From assembly GCA_031385445.1 (NCBI GenBank), contig JANNBM010000047.1, positions 1 through 64,000 on the forward strand: a stretch of 64,000 nt of DNA, read 5' to 3'. Numbering within the stretch: the stretch's first letter is position 1; each line of letters opens with the position of its first letter. The DNA is from CAIYZT01 sp031385445. Its GTDB lineage: Bacteria > Pseudomonadota > Alphaproteobacteria > Rhodobacterales > Rhodobacteraceae. The translations under genes were made by a program, and so were the position numbers. A model generated the notes under the pieces. It was given only the letters and a program-made list of their open reading frames with translations. It was not told the DNA's origin and did no database searches. Positions 17,234-24,285 of the stretch are shown in pieces.

Positions 17234-17328
17234 TCACGTCTTTGCGTAGCCTGACGAAGGTTCCGCGCCAGTCCGCTTTCGCCCAAGGGCAATGCGCGCG
17301 AAGATGACGGCCATCCCGCGTTGCCATC

Positions 17329-17357
17329 TTGTGTCCGACGCGCGGCGCGCCTATATT
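17329..17357 (+). promoter_or_regulatory. Promoter of the tmRNA gene
   Basis: TTGTGT (17329-17334), an exact 17-bp spacer, then TATATT (17352-17357): a good sigma-70-type promoter that would start transcription near 17364, just before the acceptor piece of the tmRNA. Confidence 0.6.
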
Positions 17358-17556
17358 CCATCTTGCTCGGGGGTAACCCCAGACTATGGCGATAAACGCA
17401 CCTATAATAAGCGGCTCGGACCCGGGGGCGGTACCCGGCGACTCCACCATTCACCCGGCATTTCGGGGGCAAGGGGTCGAAATAGGATCGACGAACGTCT
17501 AAAAAGGCCAGCTTTCGCTCGGTAGGCACCACCGTTATCGGACCACATGTACAGTT

Positions 17557-17595
17557 GCAAATGACAACCGTGCTCCGATGGCTCTGGCTGCGTAA
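17557..17595 (+). other. tmRNA proteolysis-tag reading frame
   Basis: Twelve codons from the resume codon GCA plus TAA encode ANDNRAPMALAA. The C-terminal LAA is recognised by ClpXP, and the N-terminal part is the region contacted by SspB adaptors. The sspB gene lies about 3 kb downstream. Confidence 0.95.
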
Positions 17596-17649
17596 GCAGT
17601 TCGAACATCGAAACTAAGTCCCTGCGCTTAGCCGCGTAGGGCGGGGTTC

Positions 17650-17690
17650 GCAGGTACCTGGCAACAGAAACCTGCACCTTCCTTTCTTCT
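17650..17690 (+). terminator. Terminator of tmRNA gene
   Basis: A GCAGGT/ACCTGC stem (17650-17655 with 17670-17675) is followed by CTTCCTTTCTTCTTG, an interrupted T-rich tail consistent with intrinsic termination. Confidence 0.6.
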
Positions 17691-17723
17691 TGTCTTAACG
17701 CCGCACTGCGCTCATGCTTTGCC

Positions 17724-18380
17724 ATGCTCCGCGCCGTCTTGATCTTGTTCGGCTTTGTGCTTGCAAGCCCAGGCGGCGCTTGTGAAACCGCGCTTGTGCT
17801 GGCAGTGGATGTGTCCGGCTCGATCAGCAACGACGAGTATATTCTGCAAATGCAAGGGCTTGCCGATGCCTTGCAAGACCCCGCCATTGTTGCGGCGCTG
17901 ATCGGGGGCAACGACGCCTTGGCGGTCATCCATTGGTCCGGTCACGGCAAGCAGCGTGTGTCGGTGCCTTGGACACCCCTGCGCAGCCTTCAGGATGTTG
18001 CCAATCTTTCGGCGCTTGTCCGCACCATCAAACGCCCCAAAGACCATACCGACACCGCAATTGGCGAGGCGTTGATGGCCTCGCTTGCACTTTTGCAAGC
18101 GGCGCCGGATTGCCTGCGCCGGGTGATTGATCTGTCGGGCGACGGGACTGAAAACGCGGGCGGCACCCTTGCCCATGCCCGCGCCGAGGTTGAAGCGCAG
18201 GGCATCACCTTGAACGGCATCGCGATCGAGCGGGACGATCAGCGAACCGATATCGGGGCGTATTTTCGCGAATTTGTCATTTCAAAGGACGGATTCATGA
18301 TGCGCGCGGGCGGACTTGCGGACTATCCACGCGCCATTCGCGCCAAACTGCTGCGGGAATTGACCAAACTCGTCTCGTAA
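17724..18380 (+). CDS. DUF1194 protein with von Willebrand factor A domain
   Basis: 218 aa with an N-terminal signal peptide (LRAVLILFGFVLASPG). The VWA domain has an intact MIDAS: DVSGS (Asp29, Ser31, Ser33), the Thr of DHTDTAIGEAL and Asp of DLSGDGTENAGG. This is the DUF1194 family of exported alphaproteobacterial proteins with no assigned role; binding of a protein partner through a divalent metal is the general VWA function. It starts about 35 nt after the tmRNA terminator, probably from its own promoter. Confidence 0.87.
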   Translation: MLRAVLILFGFVLASPGGACETALVLAVDVSGSISNDEYILQMQGLADALQDPAIVAALIGGNDALAVIHWSGHGKQRVSVPWTPLRSLQDVANLSALVRTIKRPKDHTDTAIGEALMASLALLQAAPDCLRRVIDLSGDGTENAGGTLAHARAEVEAQGITLNGIAIERDDQRTDIGAYFREFVISKDGFMMRAGGLADYPRAIRAKLLRELTKLVS

Positions 18381-18495
18381 CGCGGGCTTGACCAAAGCGG
18401 CGCGACGAAATACCGAATACGTAGGGGGCCGCGCGATCGCCCCGCGAGGCCTTGGCCCAAGTGTCGCATCCCTGCCAATCCAAAGGATGCATCCC

Positions 18496-19290
18496 ATGCC
18501 CCAATTCGGCCAAATCTCCTCTGCCCAGCTTTTCCGCCTGATCGGCACCCCCGATTGCCCTTTGATCCTTGATGTGCGCACGCCGGACGATCTTGCTGCC
18601 GACCCGCGCCTGATCCCCACCGCCATCCATGTGGCGCACCGCGATGTGGCCGCCCACGCCGACCCCTCGCGCCGTGCCGTGATTTCGTGCACCCGGGGCC
18701 GCAAACTGTCCGAAGGCGCAGCAGCGGTTCTGCGCGCGTATGGCATGCACGCCGAGGTGCTGGAAGGCGGGCATCTGGCCTGGGCCGAGGCGGCGTTGCC
18801 GCTGGTTCCGATCCTCGCCCTGCAAGGCACCGCGCTTTGGGTCACGCGGCACCGCCCGAAGATCGACCGTATCGCCTGCCCGTGGCTGATCCGCCGCTTC
18901 ATCAACCCGGCTGCGAAATTCCTGTTTGTCGCCCCCTCCGAAGTGCCCGCCGTGGCGGCGCTTTTTGGCGCGATCCCGTTTGATATCGAAGATGTCACCC
19001 TGTCGCACCGGGGCGATGGATGCACCTTTGATGCGATGATCGCCGATTTCGGCCTGTCGCATCCGGCGCTTGACCGGCTGGCGCTGGTCGTCAAAGCCGC
19101 CGATACCGACCGGCATGATCTGTCCCCGCAGGCGGCGGGACTTCTGGCGATCTCGGTCGGCCTGAGCCGGATGTTCCGCGACGATCTGGCGCAGCTGGAC
19201 GCGGGCATGACGTTGTACGATGCGCTGTACCGCTGGGCGCGGGACGGCTTTGACGAAGGCCACGATTGGCCCGCAGGCCGCCCGCAATGA
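18496..19290 (+). CDS. chrB: ChrB-type chromate resistance protein with rhodanese domain
   Basis: 264 aa. Residues about 1-100 form a rhodanese domain with Asp26-Val-Arg and a candidate active Cys65 (ISCTRGRKLSEG). From about 108 a ChrB C-terminal domain follows (WVTRHRPKIDRIACPWLIRR, then VTLSHRGDGCTFDAMI). Start 18496 is chosen with AAAGG as ribosome site; ATG 18487 is also possible. The stop overlaps the chrA start (ATGA), indicating translational coupling. ChrB acts as a regulator or accessory factor in chromate resistance. The role of the rhodanese part is unknown. Confidence 0.85.
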   Translation: MPQFGQISSAQLFRLIGTPDCPLILDVRTPDDLAADPRLIPTAIHVAHRDVAAHADPSRRAVISCTRGRKLSEGAAAVLRAYGMHAEVLEGGHLAWAEAALPLVPILALQGTALWVTRHRPKIDRIACPWLIRRFINPAAKFLFVAPSEVPAVAALFGAIPFDIEDVTLSHRGDGCTFDAMIADFGLSHPALDRLALVVKAADTDRHDLSPQAAGLLAISVGLSRMFRDDLAQLDAGMTLYDALYRWARDGFDEGHDWPAGRPQ

Positions 19291-20564
19291 TCATGACCCA
19301 AGAGGCCCCGATGACCCCGACCCTGCCCGAGTTGACCCGCACCTTCGCCCGCATCGGGGTTTTGTCCTTTGGCGGGCCAGCCGCGCAAATCGCGCTGATG
19401 CACCGCGAAATTGTCGATGATAAAAAGTGGATCGGCGAAAAGGATTACCTGTCCGCCCTGTCGTTCTGCATGCTTTTGCCGGGGCCAGAGGCGATGCAAT
19501 TGGCCACATGGATCGGCTGGCGCACGCATGGCACGATCGGCGGGCTGATCACGGGTCTTCTCTTCGTGGTGCCGGGCGCGCTCGTGGTGCTGGCGCTGTC
19601 CATGATCTACGCCGCTTTCGGGCAAGTCCCCATGGTCGCGGCGCTGTTTGCGGGGGTTCAGGCCGCTGTGATCGCCGTGGTGATCGAGGCATTGCTGCGC
19701 GTCGCCAAACGGGCGCTCAAAGGCCGCTCGCAGCGTATCGTTGCGGTGCTCGCCTTTGCCGCGCTTTTCCTTTTCGCCCTGCCGTTTCCGGTGATCATCC
19801 TTGCCGCCGGGCTTTGGGGCTATTTTTCCGCCCCGCGCGGCGCTGGCACGCCCCAAACTGGCCCCGCCCCCTGGGCGCAGTCTTTGAAAGCCATCGTGAT
19901 CTGGGGTGCCATCTGGCTGGTGCCGCTTGGTCTTTTGCTCGCCAAGGGCGGACTTCTGGCGCAAATCGCGGCGTTCTTTTCAAAGCTCGCCTTGCTGACC
20001 TTTGGCGGCGCTTACGCCGTTCTGGCTTGGATGGCGCAGGACGTGGTGGCCGCCAAGGGCTGGCTTACCCTGACGCAGATGATGGACGGGCTTGGCCTTG
20101 CCGAAACCACGCCGGGGCCGCTGATTTTGGTGACCCAGTTCGTCGGATACCTCGCCGCCTATCAGCAAGGCGGCGTGGCCATGGGTCTGGCCGGGGCGCT
20201 TATTGCCATCTGGATGACATTTGCCCCGTGTTTTTTATGGATTTTCGCAGGTGCGCCCTGGATCGCGCGCCTGACCGCCGCGCCAAGACTTTCGGGCGCG
20301 TTGCAGGGCATCACGGCCGCCGTTGTTGGCGTGATCGCCAATCTGGCGCTTTGGTTTGCGCTGCATGTGATCTTTGCGAAAAACATCGCCGTCACCTTCG
20401 GCCCCTTGCAAACCAGCCTGCCAGACCTGACCACGCTGCGCCCCGTGATGGCGGCAATCGCCTTCCTTTGCGCCTATCTTTTGCTGCGCAGGCATTGGAA
20501 TCTGATCGTGGTCCTCGTCCTCGCCGCAGCGCTTTCCGGTCTCAGCAGCCTTGCCCTTGGCTAA
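19287..20564 (+). CDS. chrA: Chromate transporter ChrA (two-domain form)
   Basis: About 425 aa, long-chain CHR family with two homologous halves. The first half carries RIGVLSFGGPAAQIALMHRE, the second KLALLTFGGAYAVLAWMAQ; TPGPLILVTQFVGY follows as in the family. About ten hydrophobic segments place it in the inner membrane, where it exports chromate. The start at 19287 overlaps the chrB stop; 19293 and 19311 are also possible. Sulfate-related substrates are possible for some CHR proteins, but the paired chrB supports chromate. Confidence 0.92.
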   Translation: MIMTQEAPMTPTLPELTRTFARIGVLSFGGPAAQIALMHREIVDDKKWIGEKDYLSALSFCMLLPGPEAMQLATWIGWRTHGTIGGLITGLLFVVPGALVVLALSMIYAAFGQVPMVAALFAGVQAAVIAVVIEALLRVAKRALKGRSQRIVAVLAFAALFLFALPFPVIILAAGLWGYFSAPRGAGTPQTGPAPWAQSLKAIVIWGAIWLVPLGLLLAKGGLLAQIAAFFSKLALLTFGGAYAVLAWMAQDVVAAKGWLTLTQMMDGLGLAETTPGPLILVTQFVGYLAAYQQGGVAMGLAGALIAIWMTFAPCFLWIFAGAPWIARLTAAPRLSGALQGITAAVVGVIANLALWFALHVIFAKNIAVTFGPLQTSLPDLTTLRPVMAAIAFLCAYLLLRRHWNLIVVLVLAAALSGLSSLALG

Positions 20565-20664
20565 TGCGGTAAAGCCGCCATTTGCCCGCATTAAACCCGC
20601 AGCCCCTCTTTTCTTTGGCGCAAAATCCGGCCATGAAAGGGGCAGCGAAGGCAAAGGATCAGGC

Positions 20665-21126
20665 ATGGCGCGTTCGATAGACTACGGAAACCTGATGCAC
20701 CGCTCGATGTGCCGCATGATCCAGTCGGTGCTGCAGGATGTGGCGGCGAACGGATTGCCCGGCGCGCATCACTTTTTCATCACCTTCGACACGAACGCCC
20801 CCGGCGTCGCCATCGCCGATTGGCTGAAGGCGCGCTATCCCAAGGATATGACGGTGGTGATCCAGCATTGGTATGAAAATCTGATCGTCACCGACGAGGG
20901 CTTTTCCATCACGCTGAATTTCGGCAATGCGCCAGAGCCGTTGATCATTCCCTTTGACAGTCTGCGCACCTTTGTTGACCCTTCGGTCGAATTCGGTCTG
21001 CGATTTGAAACCCAAGGCGACGATCAAAGTGACGACGAAGCCGAGGAAGACGCCCCCGAGGATGACCCGGAGCCGCCAGAACCTCAGGGTCAGGTCGTCT
21101 CGCTCGCCAAATTTCGCAAGCCCTGA
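20665..21126 (+). CDS. sspB: SspB, ClpXP adaptor for ssrA-tagged proteins (alpha type)
   Basis: 153 aa. The SspB fold is visible in HHFFITFDTNAPGV, DMTVVIQHWYENLIV and FSITLNFGNAPEPLIIPFD. An acidic/proline-rich linker (SDDEAEEDAPEDDPEPPEP) leads to the C-terminal ClpX-binding tail VVSLAKFRK. It tethers tmRNA-tagged substrates to ClpXP. ATG 20665 follows AAAGGATCAGGC. The tmRNA gene lies about 3 kb upstream and fumC downstream, an arrangement I recognise from Rhodobacteraceae. Confidence 0.93.
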   Translation: MARSIDYGNLMHRSMCRMIQSVLQDVAANGLPGAHHFFITFDTNAPGVAIADWLKARYPKDMTVVIQHWYENLIVTDEGFSITLNFGNAPEPLIIPFDSLRTFVDPSVEFGLRFETQGDDQSDDEAEEDAPEDDPEPPEPQGQVVSLAKFRKP

Positions 21127-21128
21127 CC

Positions 21129-21692
21129 ATGGCCGCAGGCACTCTTTTGTTTTTGCGCCGGTTGATCAACAACCCAACGCAGGTTTCCGCCATCGCGCCC
21201 TCGTCGGTCTGGCTTTCCCGCGCCATGGCCGAAGGCATCACGCCCGGAACCGGGCGTGTCGTTGAATTTGGTCCCGGCACCGGGGTTCTGACCGACGGTA
21301 TTCTGGCCGCCGGTCTGCCGCCCGCCAATCTGACCTGTTTTGAGCTGGACCCGGCCTTTGTGCGCCATCTCAAGGCCCGCCTGCCGGGCGTCACCATTGT
21401 GCAAACAGGCGCCGATACCGCCCCCGATCACGTCGCGCCCGGCGTTGCGCGCGTTGTGTCTGGCCTGCCGCTTTTGTCGATGCCCCGCCCCGTGCGCGAG
21501 GCGATTGTGGCCGCGGCGTTCAAAATTCTGGCCCCCGGCGGCATATATGTGCAGTTTTCTTATGGCCCGAACCCGGCGCTGGACACCGATCAGTTGTCCG
21601 CGCTGGGATTGAAAGTGACCAAGGGCAAGAAGGTCTGGCTGAACCTGCCCCCGGCCCGCGTGTTTTACTATTCCCGCGTGAAAGAGGGCTAA
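21129..21692 (+). CDS. SAM-dependent methyltransferase, PmtA-like (phospholipid N-methyltransferase)
   Basis: 187 aa class I methyltransferase. The N-terminus FLRRLINNPTQVSAIAPSS and SAM motif VVEFGPGTGVLTDGIL are characteristic of the Sinorhizobium/Rhodobacter PmtA group, which methylates phosphatidylethanolamine toward phosphatidylcholine. The ending GKKVWLNLPPARVFYYSR also fits. It starts 2 nt after sspB, so the two are co-transcribed. I am confident of the methyltransferase fold, less of the phospholipid substrate; rRNA-dimethylase-like relatives exist. Confidence 0.8.
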   Translation: MAAGTLLFLRRLINNPTQVSAIAPSSVWLSRAMAEGITPGTGRVVEFGPGTGVLTDGILAAGLPPANLTCFELDPAFVRHLKARLPGVTIVQTGADTAPDHVAPGVARVVSGLPLLSMPRPVREAIVAAAFKILAPGGIYVQFSYGPNPALDTDQLSALGLKVTKGKKVWLNLPPARVFYYSRVKEG

Positions 21693-21697
21693 GCTTT

Positions 21698-21717
21698 CGG
21701 TATACTGCCGTATACCG
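21698..21717. promoter_or_regulatory. 20-bp palindrome upstream of fumC
   Basis: CGGTATAC-TGCC-GTATACCG is a perfect 8-bp inverted repeat with a 4-bp centre, between the methyltransferase stop (21692) and the fumC start (21785). The TATAC/GTATA halves resemble GntR-type operators. It could instead form a short RNA hairpin, but there is no T-run. Regulator unknown. Confidence 0.5.
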
Positions 21718-21784
21718 ATTGAAATCTTCACCTTTGGCCGCTAAAAACCGCATCACGCCCCAAAAAGCCCGAAGGAGCCCGCCG

Positions 21785-23179
21785 ATGACCGCTTTTCGCA
21801 TAGAAACCGACAGCTTTGGTCCGTTGGAGGTGCCTTCGGACAAATACTGGGGCGCGCAAACGCAGCGTTCGATCATCAATTTCCCGATCGGGTGGGAGCG
21901 TCAGCCGGTTCCGATCATCCGCGCTTTGGGCGTGATCAAACAGGCCTGCGCGCGGGTCAACATCGCCCAAGGCGACATGGACAGCGCCTTGGGCGAGGTG
22001 ATCGCCGCCGCCGCTGACGAGGTGATCCGCGGCAAACTCGACGATAATTTTCCGCTGGTCGTCTGGCAAACAGGCTCGGGCACCCAGTCAAACATGAACG
22101 CAAATGAGGTGATTTCGAACCGCGCCATCGAAATGCTGGGCGGGGTCATGGGCAGCAAAAAGCCGGTCCATCCCAATGATCATGTGAACATGGGCCAATC
22201 GTCGAACGACACTTTTCCCACCGCCATGCACGTCGCCATCGGCATGATGGCGCGCGATATTCTGCTGCCGGGGTTGGAAAAACTGCATATCGCGCTGGCG
22301 GCAAAGTCTGAAGAGTTCAAGCATATCATAAAGATAGGCCGCACTCATACGCAGGATGCCACGCCGCTGACCTTGGGTCAGGAATTTGGCGGTTATGCCA
22401 AGCAGGTTGAAAAAGGCATCGCGCGGGTCGCCATGTGCCTGCCCGATATTTACGAGCTGGCCCAAGGCGGCACGGCGGTTGGCACCGGGCTGAACACCCG
22501 CGTCGGCTGGGACACGCGGGTTGCGGCGGCGATTGCCGAGATCACCGCCCTGCCCTTCGTGACCGCGCCAAACAAGTTCGAGGCGCTTGCCGCCCATGAC
22601 GCCATGGTCATGTTCTCGGGCGCGCTGAAAACCGTCGCCGCCTCGCTGTTCAAAATCGCCAACGACCTGCGCCTGCTCGGCTCTGGTCCGCGTTCGGGTC
22701 TGGGCGAGTTGATCTTGCCGGAAAACGAACCCGGCTCGTCGATCATGCCGGGCAAGGTGAACCCGACGCAGGCCGAGGCGCTGACCATGGTGTGCGCCCA
22801 TGTCATGGGCAACGACGCCGCCGTCGGCTTTGCCGGCTCGCAGGGGCATTTCGAGTTGAACGTTTACAACCCGATGATGGCCTATAACGTGTTGCAATCC
22901 ATGCAGCTTTTGGGCGACGCGGCCGGCTCGTTCACCGACAATATGGTGGTGGGCACGCAGGCGAATGTGGCGCGGATTGACAAGCTGATGAAGGAAAGCC
23001 TGATGCTGGTCACAGCTTTGGCCCCGACCATCGGCTATGACAATGCCACCAAAGTCGCCAAAACCGCCCATAAAAACGGCACCACATTGCGCGAAGAGGC
23101 GATCGCTTTGGGCTTTGTCGATGGCGAAACCTTTGACCGGGTCGTGCGCCCCGAGGACATGATCAGCCCAAAGGGATAA
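21785..23179 (+). CDS. fumC: Class II fumarate hydratase
   Basis: 464 aa, full length. It reversibly hydrates fumarate to malate in the TCA cycle. The class II signature GSSIMPGKVNP is present, with QTGSGTQSNMNANEV, NDHVNMGQSSNDTFPTAMH, TRVGWDTRVA and GRTHTQDATPLTLGQE. ATG 21785 (MTAFRIETDSFGPLEVP) is used because AAGGAG lies 11 nt upstream; a longer frame from 21719 adds nothing conserved. It is followed immediately by two small genes of the conserved fumC neighbourhood. Confidence 0.97.
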   Translation: MTAFRIETDSFGPLEVPSDKYWGAQTQRSIINFPIGWERQPVPIIRALGVIKQACARVNIAQGDMDSALGEVIAAAADEVIRGKLDDNFPLVVWQTGSGTQSNMNANEVISNRAIEMLGGVMGSKKPVHPNDHVNMGQSSNDTFPTAMHVAIGMMARDILLPGLEKLHIALAAKSEEFKHIIKIGRTHTQDATPLTLGQEFGGYAKQVEKGIARVAMCLPDIYELAQGGTAVGTGLNTRVGWDTRVAAAIAEITALPFVTAPNKFEALAAHDAMVMFSGALKTVAASLFKIANDLRLLGSGPRSGLGELILPENEPGSSIMPGKVNPTQAEALTMVCAHVMGNDAAVGFAGSQGHFELNVYNPMMAYNVLQSMQLLGDAAGSFTDNMVVGTQANVARIDKLMKESLMLVTALAPTIGYDNATKVAKTAHKNGTTLREEAIALGFVDGETFDRVVRPEDMISPKG

Positions 23180-23180
23180 G

Positions 23181-23360
23181 ATGGCCAAGATCATCAACCT
23201 GCGCGGCGCGAAAAAAGCCAGGGTCCGGGCTGAAATCCGCGCGAAGGCCGATGAAAACGCGGTGAAATTCGGGCGGACGGTAGGGCAAAAACGGCGCGAG
23301 GCGCAGGATGCGGCCCGCGCTCAATCGGCGCTTGATGGCCACGAGCGGGGCCAGACTTGA
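23181..23360 (+). CDS. DUF4169 family small basic protein
   Basis: 59 aa, starting MAKIINLRGAKKARVR and ending SALDGHERGQT; rich in Arg, Lys and Ala, matching the short DUF4169 family. ATG 23181 is 1 nt after the fumC stop with AAGGG upstream. The stop overlaps a possible TTG start of the following gene. Function unknown; the charge suggests nucleic-acid or ribosome contact, which is only inference. Confidence 0.8.
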   Translation: MAKIINLRGAKKARVRAEIRAKADENAVKFGRTVGQKRREAQDAARAQSALDGHERGQT

Positions 23361-23391
23361 CCGCAGCCCCACAAAAGGCCAGCCTGCCCCG

Positions 23392-23610
23392 ATGTCCGCG
23401 CGCCCCGTCAAACACAGCCTTACCCTTCGCGGCCACCGCACTTCGGTGTCGATGGAGGATGCCTTCTGGCAGGCCTTTCGCGCCGCCGCGCACCTTCGCG
23501 GCCTGACGCTGAACGCGCTTGCCACCGAAATTGATGCCGGTCGGGACAGCGATGTTGGCCTGGCCTCGGCGATCCGGGTCTATTTGCTGCACATCGCTCA
23601 GGCGAAATAG
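23392..23610 (+). CDS. Ribbon-helix-helix domain protein
   Basis: 72 aa from ATG 23392 (MSARPVKHSLTLRGHRTSVS). The segment SLTLRGHRTSVSMEDAFWQAF followed by LTLNALATEID is the RHH_4 type seen in alphaproteobacteria. A TTG at 23356 overlapping the DUF4169 stop is in frame and would give 84 aa by translational coupling. Its 3' end overlaps the convergent gene at 23598 by 13 nt. It probably binds DNA as a dimer; target unknown. Confidence 0.8.
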   Translation: MSARPVKHSLTLRGHRTSVSMEDAFWQAFRAAAHLRGLTLNALATEIDAGRDSDVGLASAIRVYLLHIAQAK

Positions 23611-24143
23611 CGCGCCGCCGGCAAAACCCCTGCCAATCGCCCGGCAGCGGCCCATTCGCCCTCCCACGGGGCATCCGCGATCAGCAGCACCCGGTCGCCC
23701 GGAACCCGGCCCAAAGCCAGCCGCAACGCCTGCACCTGATCGCGAAACGGGGCATAGGGCAGCGGCGCGGCAAAGGCCCCGCTCAGGTGCGCGCCGTTTT
23801 CCGCCAAGATCAAATCGGGCGGCAGCCCTTGGGCCAGGGCGATCCGCCCGCAGCCTGTGATCTGCAAAATCTGCTGCGCCTCCCGCAGTGGGATTGCGCC
23901 AGAAGGCATGACTTTCAACGCGTTAGACGAAAACAAAAACGCCACCAGATCATGCCCCGTCGTGGCCCGCACCCCGGCATAGGTCTTGCAGTCCAGCCCC
24001 AACTCCTTGGCCCGGCGCACCCGCATGCGCACCACTTCGATCGGCAGAACCGGCAAAAGCCGCTGCCGCGCGGCGGCCCAGCAATGCCTGCGCCACCCAA
24101 GCCCCGCCATTTGCGGCCCGCGATTATGCCCGATCCCTGACAT
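23598..24143 (-). CDS. Conserved protein of unknown function (MSGIGHNRGP start)
   Basis: About 181 aa from ATG 24143. The start MSGIGHNRGPQM recurs in many alphaproteobacterial phage-like and chromosomal proteins. The middle KELGLDCKTYAGVRATTGHDLVAFLFSSNAL and the end WEGEWAAAGRLAGVLPAARYFA suggest a soluble nuclease-domain-like or regulatory protein, but I cannot assign a fold. It is alone on this strand, convergent with the RHH gene and divergent from kpsS. Confidence 0.7.
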   Translation of the reverse strand: MSGIGHNRGPQMAGLGWRRHCWAAARQRLLPVLPIEVVRMRVRRAKELGLDCKTYAGVRATTGHDLVAFLFSSNALKVMPSGAIPLREAQQILQITGCGRIALAQGLPPDLILAENGAHLSGAFAAPLPYAPFRDQVQALRLALGRVPGDRVLLIADAPWEGEWAAAGRLAGVLPAARYFA

Positions 24144-24245
24144 GCCATTCGCCTTTTGCAGCCATCTCGACACAATGCCCGCCCCGTTTCAAGCCCCTCT
24201 GCCGCCGCAAAATTGCCCTTCTTAACGCTTATCCGTTATAGCGGT

Positions 24246-24267
24246 CCAAGGGGCGCCGTGCCCTTGG
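24246..24267 (+). promoter_or_regulatory. Hairpin in the kpsS leader
   Basis: CCAAGGG (24246-24252) pairs perfectly with CCCTTGG (24261-24267) about 18 nt before the kpsS start. No T-run follows, so it may influence ribosome access rather than terminate. Role inferred. Confidence 0.4.
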
Positions 24268-24285
24268 TCGAATCCGGGGATTTTG

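Larger units (their letters stand above)
17364..17690 (+). ncRNA. ssrA: Transfer-messenger RNA, circularly permuted two-piece form
   Basis: The acceptor piece comes first and ends in encoded CCA (17447-17449). Its stem strand CGACTCC (17439-17445) pairs with GGGGTCG (17473-17479), which starts the coding piece after a 23-nt intervening segment. The third pair is G-U, the alanine identity element. A T-stem CCGGG/CCCGG (17422-17438) has a non-canonical 7-nt loop GGCGGTA. The tag frame 17557-17595 encodes ANDNRAPMALAA and stop. A terminator hairpin GCAGGT/ACCTGC (17650-17675) with a pyrimidine-rich tail ends the transcript. The RNA rescues stalled ribosomes and tags their products. The permuted form is typical of alphaproteobacteria. 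Exact ends of the mature pieces are approximate. Confidence 0.95.

Noticed and set aside
18282..19964. 560-codon minus-strand frame opposite chrB-chrA
   Set aside because: Low-complexity composition, no ribosome site and no domain; the plus strand holds two coupled recognisable genes.
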